From Nocardia salmonicida NBRC 13393 (GTDB lineage Bacteria > Actinomycetota > Actinomycetes > Mycobacteriales > Mycobacteriaceae), in assembly GCF_001613085.1 (NCBI RefSeq), contig NZ_BDBR01000027.1, positions 84,588 through 148,587 on the forward strand: a DNA stretch of 64,000 nucleotides, given 5' to 3'. This document shows, in pieces, positions 25,701 through 35,795 of this stretch; within the stretch, counting starts at the first letter, position 1, and each line of letters opens with the position of its first letter. The notes under the pieces were generated by a model, which worked only from the letters and a program-made list of their open reading frames with translations, was not told the origin of the DNA and ran no database searches. A program made the translations under genes and the position numbers.

Positions 25701-26915
25701 CCCGGCATGCGCGAAGAACTGGCCGCCGCGTTCATCAAAACCCTCCCGAAGACGTTGCGGCGCGCGGTCGTTCCCGCGCCCGACTTCGCGTCGGCGGCCT
25801 TGCGCGCGCTGACCCCGCGCGCCGAACCGCTGCGCACCGGGCTCTCCCGAGAATTGTCGCGGCTGGGTTCGGTCACCATCACCACCGAGGACCTCTCCCC
25901 CACCGCGCTGCCGGATCACCTGCGGATGACTTTCGCCGCGGTCGATCAGAGCGGCAAGGTGCTGGCCAAGAACAAGAGTCTTCCGCAGCTCAAAGCGCAA
26001 CTGGCCGATCAGGTTTCGGCGTCGGTGGCCCGTGCGACCGCCGGTGCCGAGCGTGCGCCCGCCACGGTGTGGACATCGGACTCGCTCGGTTCGGTCGCGC
26101 CGACCGTGAGCCGCGAGGTCGCGGGCCAGACCGTGACCGGGTACCCGGCCCTCGTTCCCGAGGGTGAGGGCGTCGCGGTGCGAGTCCTGAGCTCGCCCGG
26201 CGAGCAGGCGGCCGCGATGCGAGCGGGTGTGCGTACCCTGCTGCTCGCCGCGATCCCGACCTCGACGCGCGCGGTCACCGCCGGACTGCCCGCCCGCGAT
26301 CGGCTGGCGCTGAGTCAGAACCCCGACGGGTCGCTGGACAAACTGGTCGAGGACTGCCGGATCGCCGCCGCGGACGAACTCATCGCCAAGGCGGGCGGCC
26401 CGGTTCGCACGCCCGCGGAGTTCGACAAGCTCGTGGCGGCCGTCCGCCCGCAACTGTCCACGGCGGTCGTCGCCCTGATCCGTACCGTCGTGCCGGTCCT
26501 GGCGGCCGCCCAGCAGGCGCGAGCTGCGCTGTCCGACACCCTCGAAACCGATATCGCCGATGATGTGCGCCAGCAACTCGACGACCTGCTCTTCCCCGGT
26601 TTCGTCGCCGAATGGGGACGGGTGCGGCTGCGTGAGCTCCCGCGCTATCTCCTGGCCGCGGCCCAGCGCCTGGAATCGCTTCCGGGCTCGGCGGTGCGCG
26701 ACCGTCAGGGGATGGTCGAGGTGGATCGGATGCTCGTCGCCTACGACAAGCTCGTCAGCGCGCTGGCGCCCGGGCGCAAGAATGCCCGTGAGGTCACCGA
26801 GATCTGGTGGATGATCGAGGAACTGCGAGTAAGTCTCTTCGCTCAGAAGCTGGGCACGCCGTACCCGGTATCGGCCAAGCGCATCGAGAAGGCGATCAGC
26901 ACGATCCGTCGCTGA
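22788..26915 (+). CDS. hrpA: ATP-dependent RNA helicase HrpA (DEAH box)
   Basis: 1375 aa from MTRTASTGTR; an upstream in-frame start at 22665 has weaker coding character. Helicase motifs are in order: GETGSGKTTQIPK (I), DEAHERS (II), SATID (III), and QRSGRCGRV (VI), followed by the HA2/OB-fold region and the long C-terminal DUF3418 region ending in SAKRIEKAISTIRR. A basic, Gly/Arg-rich low-complexity stretch (about residues 625-690, SRRRGGG) interrupts the middle, as in other actinobacterial HrpA. HrpA works in RNA remodelling and ribosome rescue in E. coli. Confidence 0.96.
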   Translation: MTRTASTGTRALRTRLAEVSLRDEHRLRRKLDRARPDDLPAIEAEVATAETRVANRRAALPQITYPEQLPVSARRDDIAAAIAAHQVVIVAGETGSGKTTQIPKICLELGRGIRGTIGHTQPRRLAARTVAERIAEELGTELGDVIGYTVRFTDQASDRTLVKLMTDGILLAEIQRDRMLRRYDTIIIDEAHERSLNIDFLLGYLKQLLPQRPDLKVIITSATIDPELFARHFADAQGTPAPIVEVSGRSYPVELRYRPLSLELPGADEDEDTRVVDRDPTDAIADGVVELFAEGDGDVLVFLSGEREIRDTADALRDLKLPRTEIVPLYARLSAAEQHKVFAPHTGRRVVLATNVAETSLTVPGIRYVIDPGTARISRYSMRTKVQRLPIEEVSQASARQRSGRCGRVADGICIRLYSEDDFEARPAFTEPEILRTNLAAVILQMTALGLGDIESFPFVEAPDRRAIRDGIALLEELGALAHGSTKSVDGEADSGGHLTLTPIGREMAQLPVDPRMARMLVEAQRNGCLDEVLIIVAALSIQDVRERPVEHQQAADTQHARFVVEGSDFLAYLRLWDYLTEQRKSLSSNQFRRMCRDEFLHYLRIREWQDLHGQLRTIARGMGWNDAGASREQTNSGSDATADRAGTKADGSRQAGGRSRRRGGGAPRGQHAAPVKVIAGSADSSDDDAMPWPSTQIHQSLLAGMLSHIGVREAESREFLGARNAKFMIFPGSSLAKKAPRWVMAAELVETSRLWGRIAAKVEPEWAERLAGDLVKRTYSEPHWSSKRGSARAYERATLYGVPLVTGRPVDFGRIDPELSRELFLRHALVQGEWQTRHGFFARNRALIDDVADLEHRARRRDILVDDEVLFEFYDKRVPADIVSVRHFDSWWRKTERNDPALLDFSTDTVVNAGIATLDPTDFPDAWRQGELSFPLTYQFEPGRDDDGVTARIPVEQLAHVRAVGFDWLVPGMREELAAAFIKTLPKTLRRAVVPAPDFASAALRALTPRAEPLRTGLSRELSRLGSVTITTEDLSPTALPDHLRMTFAAVDQSGKVLAKNKSLPQLKAQLADQVSASVARATAGAERAPATVWTSDSLGSVAPTVSREVAGQTVTGYPALVPEGEGVAVRVLSSPGEQAAAMRAGVRTLLLAAIPTSTRAVTAGLPARDRLALSQNPDGSLDKLVEDCRIAAADELIAKAGGPVRTPAEFDKLVAAVRPQLSTAVVALIRTVVPVLAAAQQARAALSDTLETDIADDVRQQLDDLLFPGFVAEWGRVRLRELPRYLLAAAQRLESLPGSAVRDRQGMVEVDRMLVAYDKLVSALAPGRKNAREVTEIWWMIEELRVSLFAQKLGTPYPVSAKRIEKAISTIRR

Positions 26916-26969
26916 AATCGGTGCGGGCGTTGCGGTTTCGCCACGGCGCCACCGAGGTCGCGGCGCGGA

Positions 26970-27443
26970 TCAGTCGGTCGCGGCGACGGCGGCCGCCTCG
27001 CGGGCCGCGCGCATCTCGGTGATCTCGCGTTCGAAATCGGCCGCGCTGGTGAAGGATCGGTACACCGAGGCGAAGCGCAGATACGCCACTTCGTCGAGGT
27101 CGCGCAGTGGGCCGAGGATGGCGAGACCGACCTCGTGGCTCGGCACCTCGGGAGAGCCTTTCGCGCGCACCGCGTCTTCGACCTGCTGGGCGAGCAGGTT
27201 CAGGGCGTCGTCATCGACTTCGCGACCCTGGCACGCGCGGCGCACACCGACGATCACCTTCTCGCGGCTGAACGGCTCGGTGACGCCACTGCGCTTGACC
27301 ACCGACAGGATCGCAGTCTCGACCGTGGTGAATCGGCGCCCACAGCTCGGGCAGGATCGACGGCGACGGATCGCAGTACCTTCCTCGGCTTCCCGCGAGT
27401 CGACGACGCGCGAGTCGGGGTGTCGGCAGTACGGGCAATGCAT
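26970..27443 (-). CDS. nrdR: Transcriptional repressor NrdR
   Basis: 157 aa. The N-terminal zinc ribbon has CPYC at residues 3-6 and CPSC near 31-34, and an ATP-cone follows (VVKRSGVTEPFSREKVIVGVRRAC). NrdR senses ATP/dATP and represses ribonucleotide reductase genes. The neighbourhood next to lexA is the conserved mycobacterial one (Rv2718c). No nrd genes lie in the window. Confidence 0.97.
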   Translation of the reverse strand: MHCPYCRHPDSRVVDSREAEEGTAIRRRRSCPSCGRRFTTVETAILSVVKRSGVTEPFSREKVIVGVRRACQGREVDDDALNLLAQQVEDAVRAKGSPEVPSHEVGLAILGPLRDLDEVAYLRFASVYRSFTSAADFEREITEMRAAREAAAVAATD

Positions 27444-27500
27444 CCGAGGGTTCCTTCGTCGATGCGCATTTCTATTCCATGGCTCTTGACAGGATACCGG

Positions 27501-28727
27501 TCAGGATGGCACAACCTGCCACTGCGTGGTCAGGTCCGCGATGATGTCGGGTAACCGAGCCAGCATCCGGCCCCGGTCGAGTTTGACCGCGAACGGTTCG
27601 CTATATACCGTCGCCGCGGCTGCCGCGTCGGTCGCGAGGGCGAGATGGCGTGGCAGCAGGTCGGCGGCAATGTAGTCCCAGCGGGTCTCGCGGTCGGCCC
27701 AGTTGAACGCGGGCAGCGGCGTCCGCAGACCCAGCGGCTGCCCCGCGGCGATCGGCGACCACACCGTGACCGGGGCGTACACGCCGGGAGCACGGGTGCC
27801 GGGAACGGCGGGCTTGCCCGCGACGGTGGTGACATAGGTGAGTACCCGCCCCATGCCGTCGCGGCCACGCGCGGTCACATCCCACTGGTCGGCGACGATC
27901 TGGTTCTGTTCCCGGTCGGCCATGGCGACCAGCGCGTCGGCGCGACCCGCTTCGGTGCCGCCGTCGATCCCGGTCCAGGCCACCCGCATGCCGTCGTCGA
28001 GCAGACCGGCCGCGAACATCTCGTCGATACCCGCCATCCCGTCGGCCAGGTAGGCCTCGTGCATCGGGACCAGGTCGACGAAGATGTGCTTCTGCATGAT
28101 CGTCAACCGGGTCTGATACCAGGCGAGGTCGGCGAAGGTCAGCCGCGGACCGAGGACGGCCAGGGCGGTGATGTCGGCCGGTACCCCGGTGAGCAGTTCC
28201 GGCGGAGTGGCACGGAGCAGGCCGGCCACCGCGTTACCGAGGTCGTGGATCCCGCCGACGGAGACGACGTCGGCGACGTCGCCGACGTCGAAGAAGCCCG
28301 CGGCGAAGGACGCGCCCGCGATGCCGGCCATGCCCGCCCAGTAGAGATCGGAGCGGGCGGCGGCGAGGCGGAAGTAGTTCACGTACACCTGGCTGAAGGT
28401 GGCGGAATTGGCCGCGACACCCCGCTCGGGCGCCCAGGCTTCGAGGTCTATCGCGGCGTTGTCGGTGGCTACGACGAGCCAATACTGGTGCAGCAACGTC
28501 GCATACCGTGCCGGGTCGATGCCGTCGGCCCGCGCCTGGGTCAGTGCTTCCCGCAGCGGTGGCTGCGACAACGGGAGCTCGGGGTGCAGGCCGCCACAGT
28601 ATTCGCCGTCACCGTTGAGAGCAGGCAGATCGAGGTAGGCGGCATAGGCGGGAACCGCGTGCGCGGCGGGCGCCAGCAGCGCACCGAGCACCACAGTGAG
28701 CAGTAGAGCGACCGAGCAGCGGCGCAC
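27501..28727 (-). CDS. Secreted protein of unknown function
   Basis: 408 aa. A clear Sec signal peptide (MRRCSVALLLTVVLGALLAPAAHA) has a likely AHA/VPA cleavage site. The mature part is about 385 aa, globular, with one cysteine (EYCGG), no membrane helix, and motifs such as YWLVVATDNAAIDLEAW and HIFVDLVPMHEAYLADG. I do not recognise the family. It could be an extracellular enzyme or a structural envelope protein. It sits between nrdR and the lexA-divergent gene; in mycobacteria those two genes are adjacent, so this is an insertion relative to that order. Confidence 0.8.
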   Translation of the reverse strand: MRRCSVALLLTVVLGALLAPAAHAVPAYAAYLDLPALNGDGEYCGGLHPELPLSQPPLREALTQARADGIDPARYATLLHQYWLVVATDNAAIDLEAWAPERGVAANSATFSQVYVNYFRLAAARSDLYWAGMAGIAGASFAAGFFDVGDVADVVSVGGIHDLGNAVAGLLRATPPELLTGVPADITALAVLGPRLTFADLAWYQTRLTIMQKHIFVDLVPMHEAYLADGMAGIDEMFAAGLLDDGMRVAWTGIDGGTEAGRADALVAMADREQNQIVADQWDVTARGRDGMGRVLTYVTTVAGKPAVPGTRAPGVYAPVTVWSPIAAGQPLGLRTPLPAFNWADRETRWDYIAADLLPRHLALATDAAAAATVYSEPFAVKLDRGRMLARLPDIIADLTTQWQVVPS

Positions 28728-28886
28728 CGAGACCTCGCATCCGGGTTCGATCGAGGCCCCGGCCTCGATGCAGGATGCCCGTCACCGTAGCAACGTGTTC
28801 TAGTTTCAGCATGCGATTCGTCGATACCGATGACCTCGCGGGCTGCCGAAACCTCCCCGAAAACGTTTCCGCGCAGCTATTTCCAC

Positions 28887-29588
28887 TCATCGGCCCGGCT
28901 CGAACCGCGCGCCGGACCCGAAGCCCGCCTGCTCCGAGGTTCCGGGAATCGTCGAGTCGACGTGGTCGACGAAACTGCCGGCCCGCACGTGCGCCAGACC
29001 GAGGAAAGCCACGACGATCAGCGCGGTCACCAATGCCGTGACAGCCAGCGCGGCGAAGCCCGCCTTGGCTCGCTCGACCCGATGCAACGGATGCATACCC
29101 TTGGCACGGCCGGTCCGCACGGGGCCGCGGACGTAGAGCGACAGTTCGCTGCGCGGCGCGCGGTACTGCGGTCCGCGATCGACCGGCGGGCGAACAACCG
29201 CACGGCGTTGCGGCGCACTGCGAGGCACGGTGGCGAAGGCGAGATCGAGTTCGGCGTCGGTGAGCGCGATGCGTCGAGCGCGATGGACGATATCGGCCGG
29301 TTCGGCGGCAGGCAGGCTGTTCGCGGGCACGCTCAACACGCCGGATCGGACGATACTGCGCGCGACATTCGTGGGCGCCGCGGCGGGTCGACGGATCGAG
29401 ACAGCGTCGGCGAGCATCGTGGTCGACGACGCTTCGACCGCGTGCGGTTCGCTGCTGACCGGCTGCGGCATCGCCGGGCGGACCAAGGCGAAAGGTCGTG
29501 GGGTGCGGGCGGTCCGGCGTCGGCGGAGCATCGGCTCCGGGGCGGCGGTGGGGTCTGAGGAACGCAGGGCGCTGGTTGCTGTGCTCAT
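28887..29588 (-). CDS. Single-pass membrane protein at the ChiZ/DivS position, probable SOS-induced division regulator
   Basis: 233 aa from MSTATSALRSS, chosen for GGAGG 8 bases upstream; an earlier start at 29669 would begin inside an SOS site. The first 170 residues are Arg/Pro/Ala-rich and disordered. One membrane helix follows (FAALAVTALVTALIVVAFLGLAHV, about residues 182-205), with only a 30-residue tail outside. Divergent from lexA across three SOS-box-like sites, it has the position of mycobacterial Rv2719c (ChiZ) and corynebacterial DivS. ChiZ carries an extracellular LysM domain that is absent here. Role as division inhibitor is inferred from position and regulation. Confidence 0.75.
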   Translation of the reverse strand: MSTATSALRSSDPTAAPEPMLRRRRTARTPRPFALVRPAMPQPVSSEPHAVEASSTTMLADAVSIRRPAAAPTNVARSIVRSGVLSVPANSLPAAEPADIVHRARRIALTDAELDLAFATVPRSAPQRRAVVRPPVDRGPQYRAPRSELSLYVRGPVRTGRAKGMHPLHRVERAKAGFAALAVTALVTALIVVAFLGLAHVRAGSFVDHVDSTIPGTSEQAGFGSGARFEPGR

Positions 29589-29661
29589 CGGAAGAACCTC
29601 CGGGGTGGTGTGCTCCGCTGCTGCGAGAAAGTACTGGTGAGGCGGCAATGCCTCCCGCTGT

Positions 29662-29677
29662 TCGAACACCTGTGCGA
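29662..29677. promoter_or_regulatory. SOS box 1 (LexA site), imperfect
   Basis: TCGAAC-ACCT-GTGCGA, one mismatch in the core to the actinobacterial SOS consensus TCGAAC-N4-GTTCGA. It lies 74 bp upstream of the divergent membrane-protein gene and abuts box 2. Confidence 0.6.
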
Positions 29678-29692
29678 CGAACTGATGTTCGA
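29677..29692. promoter_or_regulatory. SOS box 2 (LexA site)
   Basis: ACGAAC-TGAT-GTTCGA, eleven of twelve consensus positions. It shares its first base with box 1, giving tandem LexA sites upstream of the ChiZ/DivS-position gene. Confidence 0.8.
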
Positions 29693-29740
29693 TTTCTACC
29701 AGATCCCCGCGTCCCTGTCAGCACGAAACGCCCGACATGC

Positions 29741-29756
29741 TCGAACAGATGTTTGA
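29741..29756. promoter_or_regulatory. SOS box 3 (LexA site), lexA-proximal
   Basis: TCGAAC-AGAT-GTTTGA, eleven of twelve consensus positions, centred about 73 bp before the lexA start. It probably mediates LexA autorepression. Confidence 0.85.
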
Positions 29757-29820
29757 TTGTTCGGCGTGGCCCGACTAGCCTCGAGATGGCCAATTCGACT
29801 CCTCAGAAGGGCGGGACACG

Positions 29821-30534
29821 GTGACCCACACAGACGACACGGGTGACGAAAGCGGCACCGGCACCGTCACATCGGGATCCGGAACGGATCTCACCGTGCG
29901 TCAACGCACGGTCCTCGATGTCATCCGTTCCTCGGTGACCGAACGGGGCTATCCGCCCAGCATCCGCGAGATCGGTGACGCGGTCGGCCTCACCTCCACC
30001 TCTTCGGTGGCCCATCAGCTGCGCGCCCTCGAACGCAAGGGCTACCTACGCCGCGACCCGAATCGCCCGCGCGCGGTGAATGTTCGTGGACTCGACGAGG
30101 CGGTCCGCTCGGTCACCACGCTGCCCCAGCAGACCGACGAGGTAGATCCGAGTCGCCCGACTCCGACGTTCGTCCCCGTCCTCGGCCGGATCGCCGCCGG
30201 TGGCCCGATCCTGGCCGAGCAGGCAGTGGAAGACGTTTTTCCCTTGCCGCGCGAACTCGTCGGCGAGGGTTCGCTGTTCCTGCTCAAGGTGGTCGGCCAG
30301 TCGATGATCGACGCGGCGATCTGCGACGGCGACTTCGTCGTGGTGCGTCAGCAGAATGTCGCCGAGGGTGGCGACATCGTCGCCGCGATGATCGACGGCG
30401 AGGCCACCGTGAAGACCTTCAAGCGCAGCGGCAAGGACGTGTGGCTGATGCCACACAACCCGCACTTCGAACCGATCCCCGGCAACGACGCGCAAATTCT
30501 GGGCAAGGTCGTCACCGTCATCCGCAAGGTCTAG
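29821..30534 (+). CDS. lexA: SOS repressor LexA
   Basis: 237 aa with a GTG start after AAGGGCGGG. The winged helix DNA-binding domain (RQRTVLDVIRSSVTERGYPPSIREIG) is at residues 27-90. The Ala126-Gly127 autocleavage bond sits in GRIAAGG, and the catalytic dyad is Ser161 (VGQSMID) and Lys198 (ATVKTF). It represses the DNA-damage regulon, including itself, the divergent gene and recA. Its stop overlaps the stop of the convergent pirin gene by four bases. Confidence 0.98.
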   Translation: MTHTDDTGDESGTGTVTSGSGTDLTVRQRTVLDVIRSSVTERGYPPSIREIGDAVGLTSTSSVAHQLRALERKGYLRRDPNRPRAVNVRGLDEAVRSVTTLPQQTDEVDPSRPTPTFVPVLGRIAAGGPILAEQAVEDVFPLPRELVGEGSLFLLKVVGQSMIDAAICDGDFVVVRQQNVAEGGDIVAAMIDGEATVKTFKRSGKDVWLMPHNPHFEPIPGNDAQILGKVVTVIRKV

Positions 30535-31277
30535 CGGCGCGCGGTCGCGGTCATCTCCCAGATCAGCAGTTCGGCGGCGGTCACCGCGGTCACGCGGTGG
30601 CCGCCTGCCGCTGTCAGGCGTACGGCGTCGCCCTGGTGCAGCGCGCCGTAGCCCTCGTAGTCGACGGTGCCGCGGGCGAGGAAGACGTGACCGTAGGGCG
30701 CGTCGGGGACCGTGATCGCCTGACCGGGGTCGAGACGCGCGACGTGGAAGACGGCATGACGGTTGCCGATGCCGATCGCCGCCTCGCCGCGATGGCGCGG
30801 CATCCCGGACGCCACCGGCACCAGCGTGTTGCGGGCGAGCTCGCCCTCGATGTCGAGTTCCTGGTAGCTCGGCGCGACGCCGGTCTCCTCCGGCGGAATC
30901 CACATCTGCACGACGTGCAGGCGCTGCTTCTCGCGGTAGCCCGCCCCGTTGCGCTCCGAATGCAGAATGCCCGCACCCGCGCTCATCCGCTGCGCGAGTC
31001 CGGGACGGATCATGCCCGAATGCCCGGCGGAATCCTGGTGCACCACGGCGCCTTCCAGTACCCAGGTGAGGATCTCGGTGTCGCGGTGCTGATGGGTATC
31101 GAACCCCTCGCCCGGGTCGACGATGTCCTCGTTGTGCACGAGAAGTAGACCGTGGGCATAATCCTCGAGGACGAAATTGCCGGTGACCGGGAACGACTGC
31201 CGCGAGTCGAGCCATTCGTTGCGCCAGCGCCTGCGGTCGGCGCCGGGCACGACCTCGACCTGCTCCGTCACGATCAT
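30531..31277 (-). CDS. Pirin-family bicupin protein
   Basis: 248 aa from MIVTEQVEV (AAAGG seven bases upstream). The N-terminal cupin has the metal-binding pattern HQHRDTEILTWVLEGAVVHQDS and later HSERN; the C-terminal cupin is shorter. Related pirins are quercetin dioxygenases or redox-responsive regulators, and the physiological role here is unknown. Convergent with lexA, with CTAG shared between the two stop codons. Confidence 0.93.
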   Translation of the reverse strand: MIVTEQVEVVPGADRRRWRNEWLDSRQSFPVTGNFVLEDYAHGLLLVHNEDIVDPGEGFDTHQHRDTEILTWVLEGAVVHQDSAGHSGMIRPGLAQRMSAGAGILHSERNGAGYREKQRLHVVQMWIPPEETGVAPSYQELDIEGELARNTLVPVASGMPRHRGEAAIGIGNRHAVFHVARLDPGQAITVPDAPYGHVFLARGTVDYEGYGALHQGDAVRLTAAGGHRVTAVTAAELLIWEMTATARR

Positions 31278-31397
31278 CGTCACCCTTTCGACATCCGGAC
31301 CCTGGTCCGTATAACTGGGTAACGAGATCGGCGCCGCGAGCATTCCACTGCGTGCGTCTGCCTCGCGGCGCCGATCCGGCAGGTCAGGCGGTTGCGG

Positions 31398-32291
31398 TCA
31401 CCAGGGCAGCGCGTTGCGCAGGCGATCCACCAAGGTCCGGCCGGTATCGCGTTCTCGCTCGTTGAACAAGAACTGCAACTCTTCTTCGAGCCCCTTGCGC
31501 ACCACATCGCGCAGATCGGCGGCCGCACCGTCGAGGTCGTCGGCTTCCAACCACGGCGCCGGGTCGATGGGGGCGCCCGCGGAGAAGTAGAACCGCTCAG
31601 GGCGGGGCAGCGGCGTCGGGCCGACACCCTTGACCAGGGGCGGATTCAGTGCGGGATTGATGCCGAGTAGTCGGCAGGTCCAGCGCAGCGGAGCCATCAC
31701 CGCGTGCTGACCGTCGAAGACGATGTCGTAGGCGTCGTCGACGCCGATCATCGCCAGCGGCACGATCGGCACCCCCGCCTGAATCGCCATCCGCGCGAAT
31801 CCGGTGCGGCCCTCCCACTTGAGCTCGTACTTCTCGCCCTTGCGGCGGATCGCCTCGCGGCCGCCACCGGGGAACACCACCACCGCTTCCCCGCGCTCGA
31901 GCAGCGCCAGGCAGTTCGAGCGGGTCCCTCGGACGGTGCCGAAATGGTGCAGGAAATCCCGCACCCCGGGCACCATCAACACGTGTTCGGCCAGGCCACG
32001 CACCAGCCTGCCGCGCTCCCGCAGGATCTCCGGCAGGATCAGCGGCGCGTCGATCAAGCCGAGCAGGTTGTGGTTGGCCACGATCAGCACCGGCCCTTCG
32101 GCCGGAATGTTCTCCAGACCGTAGAACTTGGGGCTGGTCCACGCCCGCAGCGGCGCGAGCACCGCTTCGAAGGCCCGGATATCCCATTCACTCGGTGTCG
32201 GAGCGAGCGGCGCCCCGTCCGAGAGGACAGGGTCGCCCACCGCGACCCTGTCCTGCGTCACATTTCCCATACTTTGATGGTCGTTCGACAT
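31398..32291 (-). CDS. PlsC-like lysophospholipid acyltransferase family protein
   Basis: 297 aa from MSNDHQSMGN, picked because AGGAGG stands seven bases upstream. It has VANHNLLGLIDAPLILPE (the catalytic-histidine block of the LPLAT fold) and VVFPGGGREAIRRKG (the glycerol-phosphate-site block). The wide spacing between His and Asp matches the monoacylglycerol/diacylglycerol-acyltransferase-like branch rather than classical PlsC. Likely membrane-associated acyl transfer to a lipid or alcohol acceptor. Confidence 0.88.
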   Translation of the reverse strand: MSNDHQSMGNVTQDRVAVGDPVLSDGAPLAPTPSEWDIRAFEAVLAPLRAWTSPKFYGLENIPAEGPVLIVANHNLLGLIDAPLILPEILRERGRLVRGLAEHVLMVPGVRDFLHHFGTVRGTRSNCLALLERGEAVVVFPGGGREAIRRKGEKYELKWEGRTGFARMAIQAGVPIVPLAMIGVDDAYDIVFDGQHAVMAPLRWTCRLLGINPALNPPLVKGVGPTPLPRPERFYFSAGAPIDPAPWLEADDLDGAAADLRDVVRKGLEEELQFLFNERERDTGRTLVDRLRNALPW

Positions 32292-32388
32292 AACACCCTC
32301 CTGCTGTCGATATTCGACCATAGCGTCCGAAAATGCCTGTGTCGCATCGGCATTTGTCCGCAACCAGCAGGCAAATCAGCGAAAAAGA

Positions 32389-33942
<1,554 letters not shown>

Positions 33943-33994
33943 ACGTTCTCCATGCTGCCACGTCCGGGTGACAGCGTGCACGCGGTTATCGGTG

Positions 33995-34885
33995 CTACTG
34001 CGCGTCCCACCAGGACTGCGACAGCGTTCCCGAGGCCAGCAGGACCGAGGGACCGCGCAGCCAGGCGCGTGCTTCGGCGATGCCGACGCGTACCTGTCCG
34101 CCGGGAACCCGCACCGTGACCTCGCCGGATTCGGTGCCGATCGACACCCCGGCGGCGGTCAACGCGGCGGCGGCCGCGGCCACTGTCCCGGTTCCACAGG
34201 AACGGGTTTCGCCGACTCCGCGTTCGTAGACGCGCATGTCCACGGCGTTGTCGGCGTCGAGCGCGGTGAGAATTTCGACGTTCACGCCGTGCGGGAACAG
34301 GTCGGGGTCGAAGCCCGGCGACACGCTCAGGTCGAGTTTTGCCAGCGCGTCGACGGTCATACTGTCGTCGACGCAGGCCAGGTGCGGATTGCCGACATCG
34401 ATGCCGATTCCGGCCAGCGCCCAGCCGGCCAGCGTGGCGGTGGAGGGGCCGAGCTCACGGACAACACCCATGTCCACAGTGACCTCACCGTCGGTCGGGC
34501 CCGCCTCGTGCACGACGACCGGGCGAGCGCCCGCACGACTGCCGACGACGTACTCGGTGCGCTGCTCCAGCCCGGTGGCGTTGAGATAGTGCGCGAAGAC
34601 CCGCACCCCGTTGCCGCACATCTCGGCGATCGAACCGTCGCCGTTGCGGTAGTCCATGAACCAGTCGTCCGCGCCGACGCCCTCCGGCAGGGCTTCCAGG
34701 ACACCGGCGGCGAGCAGCGCACCGGCCTCGGCCACGCGCAGCACACCGTCGGCGCCGAGGCCGCGCTGCCGGTCGCACAGTGCGGCGACGCGGTCGGCGG
34801 TCAGGTCGAGGCGTACCTCGAGGTCGGGCAGCACCACGAAGTCGTTCTGGGTGCCGTGGCCCTTGCTGAATTCGATGTCGGACAC
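33995..34885 (-). CDS. dapF: Diaminopimelate epimerase DapF
   Basis: 296 aa from a GTG that has AGGAG at suitable spacing; an ATG three codons earlier is almost on top of that site. FSKGHGTQNDFVVLPD begins the fold. The two catalytic cysteines sit in EMCGNGVRVF and RSCGTGTVAAAA. It converts LL- to meso-diaminopimelate for peptidoglycan and lysine. Conserved neighbour of hflX and miaA. Confidence 0.97.
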   Translation of the reverse strand: MSDIEFSKGHGTQNDFVVLPDLEVRLDLTADRVAALCDRQRGLGADGVLRVAEAGALLAAGVLEALPEGVGADDWFMDYRNGDGSIAEMCGNGVRVFAHYLNATGLEQRTEYVVGSRAGARPVVVHEAGPTDGEVTVDMGVVRELGPSTATLAGWALAGIGIDVGNPHLACVDDSMTVDALAKLDLSVSPGFDPDLFPHGVNVEILTALDADNAVDMRVYERGVGETRSCGTGTVAAAAAALTAAGVSIGTESGEVTVRVPGGQVRVGIAEARAWLRGPSVLLASGTLSQSWWDAQ

Positions 34886-34920
34886 GTCCCTCATTCTCCT
34901 CTGTGCCGCGGTGGGGTCTA

Positions 34921-35757
34921 TTACCGGGCGAACGTGCGTCGCTGCCGGGCGATCTCGTAGAGGCTGATCGCCCCCGCCGACGGCGCGCCGAGCGAGCTGG
35001 CGGTGCCGCCCATCGGAATGGTGACTAGGTCGTCGCAGGCCTCGGCCCACGCCGAGCTCATGCCGGTGGTCTCGTTGCCGACGACAAGGATCGTCGCCCC
35101 GGTGAAGTCGTAGTCGTAGATCGTGCTCGGCGCGCCCTCATCGGTGCCGACGATGCGGGTGGGGATGCCGCGAGCCTGTTGGCGGTCACGGAATTCGAGC
35201 ACCTGGCCGGGGCCCGCCGCGCGCAGCACCGGCATCGCGAACAGCGAACCGGTCGAGGCGCGCACGGCTTGCGGGTCGAACTGGTCGGCGCCGTGGCCGG
35301 TGACGATCACCCCGGACGCGCCGAAGGCATCTGCCGAGCGGATCAGCGTGCCGAGGTTGCCGGGCGAGTTCGGGCGATCGAACACGACCACGACCGGGGC
35401 GTCCTCCCCCGGTTCACCGGGTGCGTAGTCGGCCAGGTCCGGATGCCGCGACACCGCGACCGCGACGATCTCGGGCGCGCTCGCCGCCTTCTCCCCCAGC
35501 TCGGCCATGAGTTCGGGGACCAGGCCCACCTGCGGCACGTCGGCGGTGTCGAGGATCTCGCGCGCCCAACTCGACAGCTCGGGGCCGCCGAGCCGGTAGA
35601 GCAAGGTTTCCAGCGGCCAGTCGTTGTCGAGTGCCTGGGTGATCGGGCGCACGCCTTGCACGAGGAACCGGCCGTCACGATGACGTTTGGTCCGGTTGTT
35701 GAGATAGGCCTGCCACACCTGCACCGAGGCGTTGCGGGTACTCACTCGTCGCGTCAC
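34921..35757 (-). CDS. SpoU/TrmH-family RNA 2'-O-methyltransferase
   Basis: 278 aa from a GTG (MTRRVSTRN) with AGGA seven bases upstream; the frame is open further upstream but overlaps miaA. The C-terminal SPOUT domain carries the trefoil-knot motifs FDRPNSPGNLGTLIRSADAFGASG, ILVVGNETTGMS and IPMGGTASSLGAPSAGAISLYEIAR. It methylates a ribose in rRNA or tRNA; which position cannot be told. The SSLGAPSAGA variant replaces the more common SLNVSVAAA. Confidence 0.9.
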   Translation of the reverse strand: MTRRVSTRNASVQVWQAYLNNRTKRHRDGRFLVQGVRPITQALDNDWPLETLLYRLGGPELSSWAREILDTADVPQVGLVPELMAELGEKAASAPEIVAVAVSRHPDLADYAPGEPGEDAPVVVVFDRPNSPGNLGTLIRSADAFGASGVIVTGHGADQFDPQAVRASTGSLFAMPVLRAAGPGQVLEFRDRQQARGIPTRIVGTDEGAPSTIYDYDFTGATILVVGNETTGMSSAWAEACDDLVTIPMGGTASSLGAPSAGAISLYEIARQRRTFAR

Positions 35758-35795
35758 TGCGCTGTCCGTCCTATCGGGTCGGTGTTCGAATGTCG

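Noticed and set aside
28887..29588. LysM domain or a frameshifted LysM tail on the lexA-divergent gene
   Set aside because: No frame downstream of the membrane helix encodes a LysM-like sequence; the gene simply ends 30 residues after the helix.
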